NCBI GenBank assembly: GCA_036927565.1
Contig: JAYESD010000111.1
Span: forward strand, 93,078-157,077
DNA: 64,000 nt
From: Tuctoria greenei
Taxonomy: Eukaryota > Streptophyta > Magnoliopsida > Poales > Poaceae
Reading direction: 5' to 3'
The position numbers were made by a program, and so were the translations under genes. Positions 41,750 through 53,751 of the stretch are shown in pieces (position 1 is the stretch's first letter; every line of letters begins with the position of its first letter). The notes beneath the pieces were generated by a model. That model ran no database searches and had not been told where the DNA came from. It saw only the letters and a list, made by a program, of their open reading frames with translations.

Positions 41750-43569
41750 CAGAATTGAGGTGAATTAAGAGGACCAATCCTGTAAACAACACTCTAAACC
41801 AATCAAGAGCTTGCACGTGGTGTCACAAGGATCCATGGACCCACTAAGGGGATTAAACCGACTAAAATGTGTGGGAATCACCCACACACATGATGAGATA
41901 CCACCTATCGGTCACCTAGAGAAAAATCAAGATGACTGGGGCTAAACCGAGTTCGGACGAACCAGGAGTTTGATCGAACAGGTAAATGCCCCATTCTTCA
42001 CATGCTGCTATGTATCACTCTCTGATGTTTTCCTGATAGTGGTAAAGACTTGTTCCCGTGAAGATTCAAGGGCGAACTACCTCTGTGAGTACTGTAAGTA
42101 GGACCCCTCACTCGCTCATTCACACACATACAACATTTGAGAATCATTCTCTTGTATACCCACACTCTATAAGCCGTTAGTGAAGTTTAAGTTGTAGAGA
42201 GGAGTCTCTCTAGTTCACAAGTCCGTTTTGGGAAGGTATGACAAGTGTATCATTTCTTGTATTTGTTACTTTGCTCTCCTTAATAAAATTATTCTTTCTA
42301 ATTTGATTGTGAATTTCATAAAAGTGCTAGGAGTAGTTGTTATTATGATAATGTAGTAATGATGTCATTATGTTATCTGTTCACAGTACTTAAACATCAT
42401 ATTTGACTGTCAATTCACCTCACAAAAAGGATTAGATGAGAGCACAACATAGTGGTAGAAGTTATTTACCAAATATTTTCACAAGCGTTCCTCCCTATTT
42501 GCACACGAGTGAATTATACCCCAAAATACTAAGAATTGAAGGGAGCAATCATGAAAATTTTCAGCCAATCTGGAGCTGACACGTGGTAGCTCATGGATCC
42601 AATGGTCCACTTTCAAGAGTATCCGAGGGAATCTAACAGCCAATCATCCAAAAATGGTCAAAAGGCCCATCTAATAGTCACTTAGAGTAAATACATGATG
42701 AATGGGGCCAAGGGGGGTGCGGCTGAACCAGTAAAACTCCAAACTTGGTTAGCCGACACATGTCAACTCCCTGCGGTGTTCTGAAGTCGGTGGTGACTGA
42801 TTTGCGCACAAATGGTGGTGGGAACCATCTCAGAAACTAGTATAAATAGGAAATCTCACTCCCTCACTCACATAGAACACAAATTTGAGATTGTTATACC
42901 ACTACATAGGCTTAGTGCTACTCTAGGAGCTATCCAAAGAGTGAGGAGACGGAAATGATGAAGCTTAATCTCTGTACAAGAACCTCCTCACACTTGTACC
43001 TCGACCGAAGTCTTCTTGTATGAGTAAGTTTTTGTGAATTCCAATTCAAATTTGTCCTTTGATTAATAGTGTTCTATTCAAATAGTTGTTTGAGGGTTCA
43101 TTGCTCTACAAATTAGGAGCTCTAGTCTTTGAAAATATTAGAGTTGTGGTTGATCAATTTGGCGAGGTTCTTAGGTTAGAAACCATAAGAGAATATCTCG
43201 TGGACCCATGGATTGAAGAGGTAGACGGTAGGTGGTGACAGCCCTATCTGTGCTATGCAATCCTCTATGTTCGGCTACACTATAGACTCCTAGCGTGCGT
43301 CACCTAGCAGATCAAGAGTAAGCCCGTGCCCAAAAAAAAAACAATCATTCATAGATTACTCTAGGTTAAGTACAATATTTTGAAATTCCTCTCTATTCCT
43401 TGTCTACCAAACAAAGTTAGTGTCCTGGGGTGAGCCACTTAGGGAACTTAAACACACAATCCTTGTGATTCGATACCTATGGGAATACTCTTAAAAGGAA
43501 GTGCTACAACAATATTCTATGCGCTTGCGAAATTCATCTGTGGTCGTAAGAAATACCAATAAACATTTC
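41750..43569 (+). repeat. Athila-like LTR sequence containing two diverged promoter modules
   Basis: The part after about 42520 ends just before a primer-like site at 43570 and has TATAAATA at 42841-42848. An earlier stretch (about 41755-42200) resembles it in order: GAGCTKRCACGTGGT, ATCCATGG, a CACTYRCTCATTCACA-type leader and TTGAGAATC. Two related LTRs, or an LTR with an internally duplicated U3/R, therefore lie in tandem. The Athila label is inference from the tRNA-Asp-like primer site. The end points are uncertain. Confidence 0.45.
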
Positions 43570-43591
43570 TGGTGCCATTGCAAGGGAACGA
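43570..43591 (+). other. Athila-type primer-binding site (tRNA-Asp-like, decayed)
   Basis: TGGTGCCATTGCAAGGGAACG resembles the TGGCGCCGTTGCCGGGG site complementary to tRNA-Asp that Athila elements use. About four changes are visible. Confidence 0.5.
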
Positions 43592-44413
43592 TTTTCATTT
43601 ATCTTTGAAACTTTTTCACCATCATATCTATTTTAGTTTTTATCTATTCTTTATCCTACCACCATACACAATATGGAGTAGCCCACCATTCTTTCCTCTG
43701 CTCCAAAGGGTGAGTTCTATGGGCCACCGCCATCGGTGAAACCTATTTGTTCAACCAGCTACAGACATCACCTTGGTTTTATAGCCATGGATCGGGAACA
43801 ATCCGTCTTAGGAATGAATTGTGGAAACCCTTACAACCTCTACGAGAGTTCAAACATTTGTGTTCATGTTTTCTACTCGAAGGCATGACATAAGAAAATC
43901 TCAAGTGAAAGTTGTTTTATTTTTCCCTTAAGAAGAAAGCAAAACAAAGGTACACCTAGACCGTTGGGGAAACAAACTATGATTCGAGAGACTCCGAGTC
44001 AAATTTTGTCTTGTATTTTTTCCGATATCCCGAATTATTTCCTTGTGAATGGGAGTACTCGGTTTCCAACAGATGGAGGAGTCAATATGTGTAGTCTGTT
44101 GTAGAATATCAATTTTGATAAATTCAAGCCCAAATTTACCAATCCCCAAACTGTTGTCACTATAACTTTTTCCATGGGATTGAACAAAGAGTCTGCCCTA
44201 TATCTCCTAATAACGGTTGAAGGGTCTTTCCTACATAAGACACCAGAAGAACAGAGGGAACTTCTGGACCGTATTCTACAAAAGGCTTCCTTCATTATGG
44301 TTCTTAATACACCATCATAAGATGAAGCCACATCGACTCATGAGGACATTTCTATAGACAAGGAAGAACCAGTAGCATGTCTATCTGAACCCTTGCCTAT
44401 AAAGACCTCACCC
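43592..44413 (+). other. Decayed Athila-like leader/gag region
   Basis: A short reading after the ATG at 43673 (M-E then stop; later GNPYNLYES) recalls gag, but nothing is open for more than about 40 codons with support. It ends where the CRM-like LTR at 44414 begins. Confidence 0.35.
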
Positions 44414-45273
44414 TAAAGAGGACATCACAACAACAGAGACGCACATTGAACTACAAGGACCAATCACAAGAGCACGAGCACAGTTAATAAATCAGCAGGT
44501 GAACTCGTTCCTAACTTCCTTTGCATGTGAGTTTGATAATGGATTGCTATGTGATGATTTAATTGTTATTAGGAACAATGGAGAAGATCAACAAGTGAAG
44601 GGAAGAGGCCCTGGGAACATGGAGAACCTGTTGGGACGTCCACAAGTTGATGGAATCAATTTACAACTCGGACTTGAGTTTAACTCGGAGTCCAGGAGGA
44701 GTCCACCTTAAAACGGATGCCCAGGAAGCATATGGACTCCATTTTTGAAATTCCACATATGCACGGAAATAGGAAAAGATAAACTTTCCAATAGCTCTGG
44801 TCCCACCTCAAAATTCCTCCAGAGTCATTGGGAATCATTGAAACATGTCGAGTCCAGATTTCTGTCCTGTGTTACTCCACCGAATCGGGCCTTTAGGCCT
44901 TGTATCCCGTATGAGTCCATTAGGGACGTGTCTAAGCGTGTTTTGGCTGAACCCTCGCTTTTGAATATTGCAGCCGTCAGTCTTATTCAGTGGTTTTTCT
45001 TAGATCAATAATATCGCCGTTCTACGGTTTGTGAGACCCCAACTTCGATTTCATATTGTGTCTTCGACGTTCTTGCTTGCGTTCTCGGTTGCACTTGCAG
45101 GGATTAGCCTTCTTGGCGAGGTCAAGCGTGTGCAGCACGGTTGATAACCAATGGAGCATTGGTGTTGTGATTGCAGGGGTACTCGAACTGCTCGAGTGCC
45201 ACGGATCATCAACGTCCAGTTCTTCACCCCAATCGACTTACCTTTCGGAAGATCGGGCCTAAACTACTCATCA
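44414..45273 (+). repeat. CRM-like LTR, second copy
   Basis: About 860 bp with an end CTACTCATCA identical to the left-edge LTR. An open stretch (44420-44711) corresponds to the polyprotein tail. Confidence 0.75.
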
Positions 45274-46120
45274 ATTGGCATCAGATTTCTTGGTTGCCCA
45301 TGAGGTATCTTTGTTTTCCTTCCATTAGATAGGTTTTGTTTTGTACCTAGAGTCCAAAGAAAAGCCACAAAAAAATTAAATCGTTTTTACCGCTTCTTAG
45401 ACTATAGTGCGTGCAGTATTGTTTTTCAGATTGCATTGTTGAGTTTGCATTCGTGTGGTCGAGTCTTGTCGCTGGTTTAGCTTTGTGTTTTGGGTCCTAG
45501 TTATTGTGTTTCGTACCTGTTTTCTTGATGTTCGATACCTATTCCACAATCCTTAAACAACAAACTAATCCACCACATTCGTCGGTTTGCCCTAGCTAGC
45601 CGCCTTGCATGAACTCCCGCACCGCCAGCCCTACATTAGGTGACAAACCTTTGTGCCACTCATCCTTGAATCATCACACACCACCCCATTAGTTTCTGTG
45701 CAAATTCTCAGTCGTTTTCATATCCGATTGCGGGTTCTGTTCTGAAACCGAGTTGGAATCAACATCCAAAAACCGTAACTTGGACAACCTACCTTAAAAC
45801 GACCATTACTTTTGCATACGAACTCGAAATCGGGAAATTTTTTTTCAAACTGATCTACGCGAAATTTCTCATCTGGTTTTCCGCGGCTTCGCCTCATTCG
45901 GCGGAAATTAGATTGCCCAAATTCCCCTCGGAAGATAGGCTATCCGACCTCAGAAGTTTCAGCACGAATTTTAAAGAATCTTCTTGATTTTCTATAGGCC
46001 GCATATTACAATCAATTGAGATGCAAATTTGTGTGCTTCATATTTTTGTGCTCTTGAGTAAAGAAAAAATATCAAAAAAATATTACAAAAAAGAAAAAAA
46101 TAGTGAAGAGCACGCTTATT
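44414..46120 (+). mobile_element. CRM-like LTR plus leader, 3'-truncated fragment
   Basis: Collinear with the reverse complement of 4630-2920. The LTR is 44414-45273, the primer site TGGCATCAGATTTC at 45276, and the leader runs to about 46120. There similarity stops abruptly and the sequence becomes Sirevirus post-pol ORF. The first LTR base pair pattern is altered (TAAAGAGG instead of TGATGAGG) and the TATA box is destroyed. The LTR-encoded polyprotein tail (DITTTETHIELQGPITRARAQ) is still readable at 44420-44490. Confidence 0.8.
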
Positions 46121-46124
46121 CTTT

Positions 46125-47094
46125 GCCACTTGCCACTTTGTCAATACGGGTGAAGAAAGAGTAACTTGGATGACTCATGGATCAATCTATTCCATCACTT
46201 ATGTTGACTTTGCCAAGCTTCTACATCTTGAGGAAACCAGGAACCATGAGATCGTAATACACAATGACAGCCCTCTAGAGAAGAAACAAGATAGAGTTCC
46301 TCTATGACACTCGTCTTCCTTACTATCCTCCATCAACCAAGAACATGAAGCCATTCTTTGTTGTCCTGAATTGAGTGTTTCAAAACACGATTGCTACTAA
46401 GCATGGGAATGTAGGCAGCGTCCAAGGTTACTTAAGAACCCTCATGAAGGTGATAAGTAAGAGAAGATTTGATGTGTTCGACTACATTTGGAATGATATG
46501 GTTAACATCTCTTGCACTCCGAACTGTTGCTGTGGCTATGCACCATACATTATGTTCATGATTGAGAAGGTCATAGGAATTGAGTTTGTGAAGGATGTGG
46601 AGCATACTACTTTAAGGCCTCAAAAGCCGTCTCAAGCTTCTCTCCCAAAAGCTCCCTCCCCTGCATCAAGTGAAGAGCCCCCAAGGAGAGCCCAAGAAGA
46701 AGCAAGGGCCCCCTCTAGCTCTAGGGCCCCTCCATCTCACAAGGGGTCCGCTAGTGGGATAATGAAGTATTTGGCTGCTATCAATTGTTCTTTCCGCAAA
46801 TAAAAGGTGAAGATACACAATATAAACAAGGTGAGAAAGGAGCAAATGCGGTACACGAAGGAAAATGTCAAAGCCATTTGCCAAAAATTGGAGATTGAGC
46901 CTGTTGGGTCTCCTGTTATTTCAGAGGACTCTGGATTTGATTTCTCGGTGCTTCCATCTCCGACCAACTTCGAGCTTGCTTACTTTTGCCTTGGGGGCAC
47001 CACAAGTGGTTCCTCTCCCCCTCCTCATCAACCAAATGAAGAAGAAAGTGAAGAAAGGACCAAAAGCGAGGATCGAGCCAACAACAACAGGTAG
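46125..47094 (+). pseudogene. Duplicated post-pol ORF remnant of Sirevirus
   Basis: It begins inside the conserved region (NTGEERVTWMTHGSIYSITY). A frameshift after EKK near 46288 and stops near 46372 and 46801 break it. The C-terminal part continues through SSEEPPRRAQEEARAPSSS and a coiled-coil-like segment to a TAG at 47092-47094, the same end point as the copy at 38956. Confidence 0.75.
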
Positions 47095-47126
47095 TCCCTC
47101 CTTCTCTTCCTTTTTGGAGCCTTGAT

Positions 47127-47596
47127 GCCAAAGGGGGAGAGATTGAGGGGGAGCTATAGGGGGAGTCCTAAGTCTTAGCTTAGATTAAGTGGGAGTCTTG
47201 GCTTATGTCTTTATGATATACTTTTATGCACTTGGTCATGTAAGACTATTTTATGCATTTGGACATGTAATTTATGTTCTCATTATGCTTTTGGACATGT
47301 ATTATGAAGTTATGATTATGCTTTACTATGATCAATGTTTTATGCTTTAAAGTTGCTATGTGTAATTGATAATCTTGATGATGTTATGATTATGTTTTTT
47401 ACCTCATTCACATCAACATTATTGCTCACACACACATAGTTTTGCACCCCACCATAAAGAGTGCAGATATGAGTATTACATCTACATTTCCTTTTTTTCT
47501 CAAAACTCATATGTGCACACATTATGAAATTCTGAATTTATAATCATATTTGTGTAATATCAATTAGTTGTCATCAGTCACCAAAAAGGGGGATAT
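47127..47596 (+). other. Sirevirus multiple polypurine tract region
   Basis: Three GGGGGAG boxes in a row (about 47133, 47150 and 47159) lie about 450 bp before the LTR, with the proximal tract AAAAAGGGGGATAT at 47584-47596. Multiple tracts are a described Sirevirus trait. The minus-strand Sirevirus 2 keeps the same cluster at about 53527-53553. Confidence 0.65.
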
Positions 47597-49027
47597 TGAA
47601 AGTGCATCTAGGCATCCTTTGTGGGTTCTGGTTGATTAATGACACACAAATGAGATGCTAACAAAATTGTTGAGATGAGCACATGTTTTAAAAGGACTAG
47701 AAGGAAATTAGAAAAAGAAAGGAGAATGAGGATCCAAAAGGAAAAGATCTCAAGACTTGAAAAGAATAGATTTATTTTGTAAGGAGTGTGTTGGAGAAAC
47801 ACACCCCAAGAGCTCAAGTGGAAAAGGTTACACTCACTGGACAAGTATCAGGAAGAGCGGACTAGTACGATATCCACCGAACTAGTCCGAAAACTCTCTA
47901 ACTAAAATCAGACAAGTCCTTCAAGTGCGGACTTGTCCTCAGTTCTACACTTTTTCACCACACCAGACAAATCCGATATCCACCGGACTAGTCCGAAAAC
48001 TTTCTGACTAAAATCAGACAAGTCCTCCAAATGCGGACTTGTCCTCAATTCTACACTTTTTCATCACACCGTACAAGTCAGGTATCCACCAGACTAGTCT
48101 AAAAAGCCTCTAACTAAAATCAGACTAGTCCGCACCTTAACGGATTTTTCCGGTATCCATCAACACTTATGGTTTTTTCACACAAGCACACCGGACAAGT
48201 CCGGTGTCGTCCACGGACTAGTCTGGACCTCACAAACTCTAACGGTAACTTTTGGAAACCCTAGTATAAAAAGAGGTGCACGGCCACACAACAATCTCTC
48301 TCGACTCCCTGCGCCGTCAGACCTCCCAAGAGCTCAAAAATACTTCTCTCCACTCATTCTAAACCTAAAAGGATCAAATCTTCGAGGATTAGGGATTGGA
48401 AAAAGGAGAGAACTTGTTCTACACGATCTTAAGATCTTGGGTTTGATCTATCGCACACTCTCATTGATTATTGTACATCTTTTGAGTGTATTTGGTGGTG
48501 TTCGTTTGCTGTAATCTTTGGGGAGCCCTCAACTTGTGAGAAGGCCCCTTGAACGAGTTATTTACCTCCTATGTGATTAGTGATTGAGAATCGGCCTCCG
48601 AGGCGATTCAATGAGGGAAGGGTTAGTGAAGAACCAGTCCTCCGTGGACTCCTCAACGGTGATGTAGGTTCCTCCGTGGAATCGAACCTCGGGATAAAAT
48701 CTTGTGTCACATGTACTTGTTCTATTTTCATCATATTCTAGGGTTTGCATAGTCTTGTGTAATTCACATTGAAACATTGGATTAAACTTGATAATTACAA
48801 TACCTTATTTCACTGTGATAATACACTTAAGTTTTCAATTGCTTTCCTCTCAATAGACTACTAGAAGTAAAATTAAAGATCTACTTTGACCTTCAAGACC
48901 ACGTATACCGGACTAGTCCGCACCATAACGGACTAGTCCGGCCTTCCTGTATTTGATCTCTTTGTTAAGTGTTTCAGGGATTGATAAAAGTTCAAAAAGC
49001 CTATTCACCCCCTCTAGGCTGCATTCA
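47597..49027 (+). repeat. Duplicated Sirevirus 3' LTR (full length)
   Basis: TGAAAGTGCATCTAGG to GCTGCATTCA, 1431 bp, followed by ACAAG (49028-49032) as at 40516. Unlike the copy at 39311 it still has the TATA region (48265-48272), so the promoter deletion of that copy happened after the duplication. Palindromes are at 47858-48235 and 48907-48943. Confidence 0.9.
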
Positions 49028-49032
49028 ACAAG

Positions 49033-49501
49033 ACATCCCCTTTCATCATCAACATATATGCTAGGCCACTGGTGACCAGCGCGGCAAGACAACAAGTATT
49101 CAAGCCACGGTCAGGAGCGGCAGGGAGCCATAATACCCTATATCTTGTACAAGGTTAGGATTTCTCTGGGCCACCTGTCGGGCCTCGAGCCCCACTTGTA
49201 AGACTGCCCGACCTTGAACTATAAGAGGATTGGGCAGCCATCGACTCCAGGAGGCTAACACACATCCTCTCTTAGATCTCCATGAATGCTCACAAGCTTC
49301 CTCAAGATCACGACACACTAAAGCAATACAACTCTCACCGTGGACGTAGGGTGTTACACTCCAGCAGCTCGAACCACGTAAAACCACCGTGTTCACCATC
49401 TCCCATACGCGCAAGCTCCTTAGAGACTAGCCCCTCCTAAAAATGAACCTCCGCAGGCTGCGACTAAGCAGGCTCAGGGGAATTGTCGTTGCTACACTTC
49501 G
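49033..49501 (+). repeat. Duplicated right part of the Tat-like solo LTR
   Basis: Parallels 40521-40990 and ends CTACACTTCG followed by ACAAC (49502-49506). Confidence 0.75.
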
Positions 49502-49506
49502 ACAAC

Positions 49507-51567
49507 AACCTAACATTAATGTGTTTGGCAACACATTTAACTTGTTATTTTATAAGTAAAACTGACAAGTGGTTTTAATGTCATTGATCACTCTTAAATC
49601 AGATATAATAAATTTTGTGCCTGCTCCATGAACACATACATAATGTAAATTCGGTATGCGTAGCTCATAATGCAGTGATCTCATATTTGGAGCTTTTCCA
49701 CATTAAAGCTTCCACTGTGAGTGTTAATTACTGATGTGGATTTTACTACAAATCTCGCAAAAATTGAGTATTAGTAGCCAACTATATCAATGACATCTAT
49801 TCTTACCCAACTTATTATGAGGCCTTAGTCACTTGCAAAACTGCAAGACATTCTTGCCTCCATTCCACTGATATTTATTTAGACTAAACTTACTCATGCC
49901 AAAAATATCTTGATTACTTAAATCGTGTCAAGGTGAGTTATTTCTTCAGCACACTTAAAGCTTCCAACAGTAGAAACATATGAAATTGGTTTTGTTTTAT
50001 CCATCTCTTACTGGTTCCCAAACTTATCACTTTTGGTTATTAGAGCCGACAAGATCTTACACACATGCATATTATACTTCCCTACAATTTTTGTAGATAC
50101 GTATTATATATGCAGTTGTTCAAGGTCGTTAAATACCATTGTCAACTGTCAATATAACTAAAATATGTGAAGTAGTATAAATTTCTTACACACTTTACCT
50201 TTATTAATAATATAGTTCTATTTGTCCCTGAATAATTAGTGCATGTAGATACTTTTATGCAGAATTGAGGTGAATTAAGAAGAAAAATCCTGTAAACAAC
50301 ACTCTAAACCAATCAAGAGCTGGCACGTGGTGTCACAGGGATCCATGGGCCTACTAAGGGGATTAAATCGACTTAAGTGTGTGGGAATCACCTACACACA
50401 TGACGAGATACCACCTATCGATCACCTAGAGAAAAATCAAGATGACTAGGGCTAAACCGAGTTCGGCCGAACCAGGAGTTTGACCGAACTGGTAAATGCC
50501 CCATTCTTCACATGCTGCTATGTATTACTCTCTGATGTTTTCCTGATAGTGGTAAAGACTTGTTCCCGTGAAGATTCAAGGGAGAACTACCTCTGTGAGT
50601 ACTATAAGTAGGATCCCTCACTCGCTCATTCACACACATACAACATTTGAGAATCATTCTCTTGCATACCCACACTCTATAAGTCATTAGTGGAGTTTAA
50701 GTTGTAGAGAGGAGTCTCTCTAGTTCACAAGTCTTTTTTGGAAAAGGTATGACAAATGTATCATTTCTTGTATTTGTTACTTTGCTCTCCTTAATAATAT
50801 TTTTTTTTCATATTCATGTGTTTGGATGAATCATTTGTAATTTGATTGTGAATTTCATAAAAGTGCTAGGAGTAGTTGCTATTATGATAATGTAGTAATG
50901 ATGTCATTATGTTATCTGTTCACAGTCCTTAAACATCATATTTGACTGTCAATTCACCTCACAAAAAGGATTAAATGAGAGCACAACATAGTAGTAGAAC
51001 TTATTTACTAAATATTTTCACAAGCGTTCCTCCCTATTTGCACGCGAGTGAATTATACCCTAGAGTACTAAGAATTGAAGGTAGCAATCATGAAAAATTT
51101 TAGCCTATCAGGAGCTGACACGTAGTAGCTCATGGATCCAATGGTCCACTTTCAAGGGTATCCGAGGGAATCTAACAGCCAATCATCCAAAAATGGTCAA
51201 AAGGCCCATCTAATAGTCACTTAGAGGAAATACATGATCAATGGGGCCAAGGGGGGTGCGGCTGAACTAGTAAAACCCCAGACTCGGTTAGCCGACACAT
51301 GTCAACTCCCTATGGTGTCCTGAAGTTGGTGGTGACTGATTCGCGCCCAAATGGTGGTGGGAACCATCTCAGAAACTAGTATAAATAGGAAATCTCACTC
51401 CCTCACTCACATAGAACACAAATTTGAGATTGGTATACCACTACATAGGCTTAGTGCTACTCTAGGAGCTATCCAAAGAGTGAGGAGACGGAAATGAGGG
51501 AGCTTGATCTTTGTACAAGAACCTCTTCACACCTGTACCTCGACCGAAATATTCTTGTATGAGTAAG
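49507..51567 (+). repeat. Duplicated flank and Athila-like LTR modules
   Basis: Parallels 40996-43028. It includes the TATA box TATAAATA at 51380-51387. It holds an extra T-rich stretch with TCATATTCATGTGTTTGG near 50800-50835. It ends at GAGTAAG, where Sirevirus 2 is inserted. Confidence 0.8.
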
Positions 51568-53116
51568 TGAATGTGGCCTAGAGGAGAGGTGAATAGGCCT
51601 TTTTGAATTTTAGTCGGAACCTGCAACACTTAGCAACTTGATCAAATACCAAGAAATCGGACTAGTTCGGTATTGCGTGGACTAGTCTGGTGCGTGCAGA
51701 CTAGATTGATCTAGTTAGATCAAAGATCATAATACCAACACAGTACGCAACGGAATATAGTATGTAACTTGCAGGTATTGAGTCAATGAAATTAAGTGTA
51801 GCACAAACTAACTTTGGTTTCAATGTTTTAACGTAAGATATGCAAGATCAAGTAAACCCTAGAATCTGATATGAAAAACTAAGAACAGGATTGACACAAG
51901 AGTTTATCCCGTGGTTCAGTTTCCACAGAGGCAACCTACGTCCATGTTGAGGAGTCCACAAAAGGACCGAGTCTTCTCCAACCGTACCCTCGTTGAATCG
52001 CCACGGAGGCCGATTATCTTCCACTAACCACAAAGGGTAAATCACCAAGTTCAAGGGGCCTTCTCACAAGTTGAGGGCTCCCCAAGATTACAAATCGAAC
52101 ACCACCAAGAACACACTCTTAAGATCTACAATAAAACAACAGGAGTGTGTTAGAGAGTCAAACCCAAGATCTCAAACGTGAAGAATCGTGTCTCTCCTTT
52201 GATCTAGAGTTGATCCACACAAATTTGATCTTTCTTTAGTTGGATTGTGTGGAGAGACGAGTTTTCTAGGCTCTTGGAAGGTGTGACGGCACAGGGAGTC
52301 GAGAGTTATAAAAGTAGGGCTATGCACATCTATTTATATGGAGGTTTCCAAAGGTTACCATTAGGGTTTCGAGAGTTCGAACTAGTCCATGGTGGAGTCG
52401 GACTAGTCCGGTGTGCGGCGTGTAGGAAACCCTAAGTTATCAGGAATATCGGACTTGTCCGGCCTTGGGCGGACTAGTCCTATTTAGGCTCTGAAGATCT
52501 TCGGACTAGTCCGACACATATCAGACAAGTCCAACTAGGTGACTTCCTTAGTGAATTGGGGACAAGTCCGCACTTAGAGGACTTGTCCGATTTTAGTGAG
52601 AAATGTTATCAGACTAGTCCGGATATTATCGGACTTGTTCGATTTCATGCAAAGTGTGAAGTGTTGAGGAATAGTCCGCACTGGGGAGGACTAGTCCGAT
52701 CTTAGTCAGAAAGATATCGGACTAGTCCGTGGTAATATCGGACTAGTCCGGTTTGTGTAAACTTCGACTGTGCAAACAAGTTCGCACTGGGAGGACTTGT
52801 CTGATTTTGAACAGAGGGATTATCGGACTAGTCTGAGGTATATCGGACTAGTCTGGTCCTGTGTGAATTTGTGCAGTGAATGGGTTTTCTTGTGCTTGAG
52901 CTCTTGGGGTGTGTTTCTCCAACACACTCCATACACAATGATCTAATATATTCAGCTCTTGAGCTCTTTTCCATATATATCCTCATTTTCCTTTATTTTT
53001 GCGCTTTCTTCATAATTTCATTAAAAACCTGCGCTCATATCAACAATTTGGTTAGGATCTCATTTGTTTGTCATACATAAACCACAACCCACAAAGGATG
53101 CCTAGATGCACTTTCA
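51568..53116 (-). repeat. 3' LTR of Sirevirus 2
   Basis: 1549 bp. On the minus strand it starts TGAAAGTGCATCTAGGCATCC (53116) and ends GGCCACATTCA (51568), preceded by the polypurine tract AAAAAGGGGTAGAT (53130-53117). Palindromes fill 52380-52860 and a pair lies near 51656-51712. A minus-strand TATAAATA is at 52338-52331. Confidence 0.9.
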
Positions 53117-53751
53117 ATCTACCCCTTTTTGGTGATTGATGACAACCAATTGAGATTTCACAAAAATGATTAAAAAATGCAGAATTTTCATAAAGTGTGC
53201 ACATATGTGTTTGGAACAAATTAAGCATGACAACATAAGCCATATGTGCACTCTTTATGGTTGGGTGCCAAACTACATGTGTGTGAACAATAATTTTGAT
53301 GAGAAAGAAATAATTGACATAGATTTAACAACATCAAGCATAAATGTCAATTTTAGAGCATAAGCACATAATATATCAAACTTTCATCACAGATTTCAAA
53401 AGCATAAGCATAGACATACTCATTGTACCACATCACAAGTCCAAAAGCATAAGAGAGCATTAAAGTTTTACAACCCCAAAAAGAACACAAGTAGAGCTCT
53501 CCTTGTGACCTACACCTACATTTAGTGCCTCCCCCTCAATCTCTCCCCCTTTGGCATCAAGACACCAAAAAGGAAGGAGAGGAGGGATCTAGTGCCTTCA
53601 TTCCATGTTGTCGGTCCTTTCCTCATCTTCATCTTCATCTTCAGGCTGTGGAGGAGGAGAAGGAGGAGCGGATCCACTCAAAGTGCCCCCAATGCCAATG
53701 TAAGCAAGCTCGGAGGGAGTCAAAGGTCCGAGCTCAGTGAAATTAGAGGCT

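Larger units (their letters stand above)
46121..51567 (+). repeat. Segmental duplicate of about 37985-43028
   Basis: This block repeats, in order, the Sirevirus post-pol ORF, the Sirevirus 3' LTR, the ACAAG flank, the right part of the Tat-like solo LTR with its ACAAC end, the A/T-rich flank and the Athila-like LTR modules. Because it spans the insertion boundaries of two different elements it cannot be an independent insertion. The join to the CRM-like leader at about 46120 carries shared CCACTT. The right end is masked by Sirevirus 2 at 51568. Confidence 0.88.

Noticed and set aside
53052..53363. Small ORFs on both strands next to the Sirevirus 2 3' LTR
   Set aside because: They overlap the LTR start and polypurine tract and have counterparts in the non-coding 3' region of Sirevirus 1.
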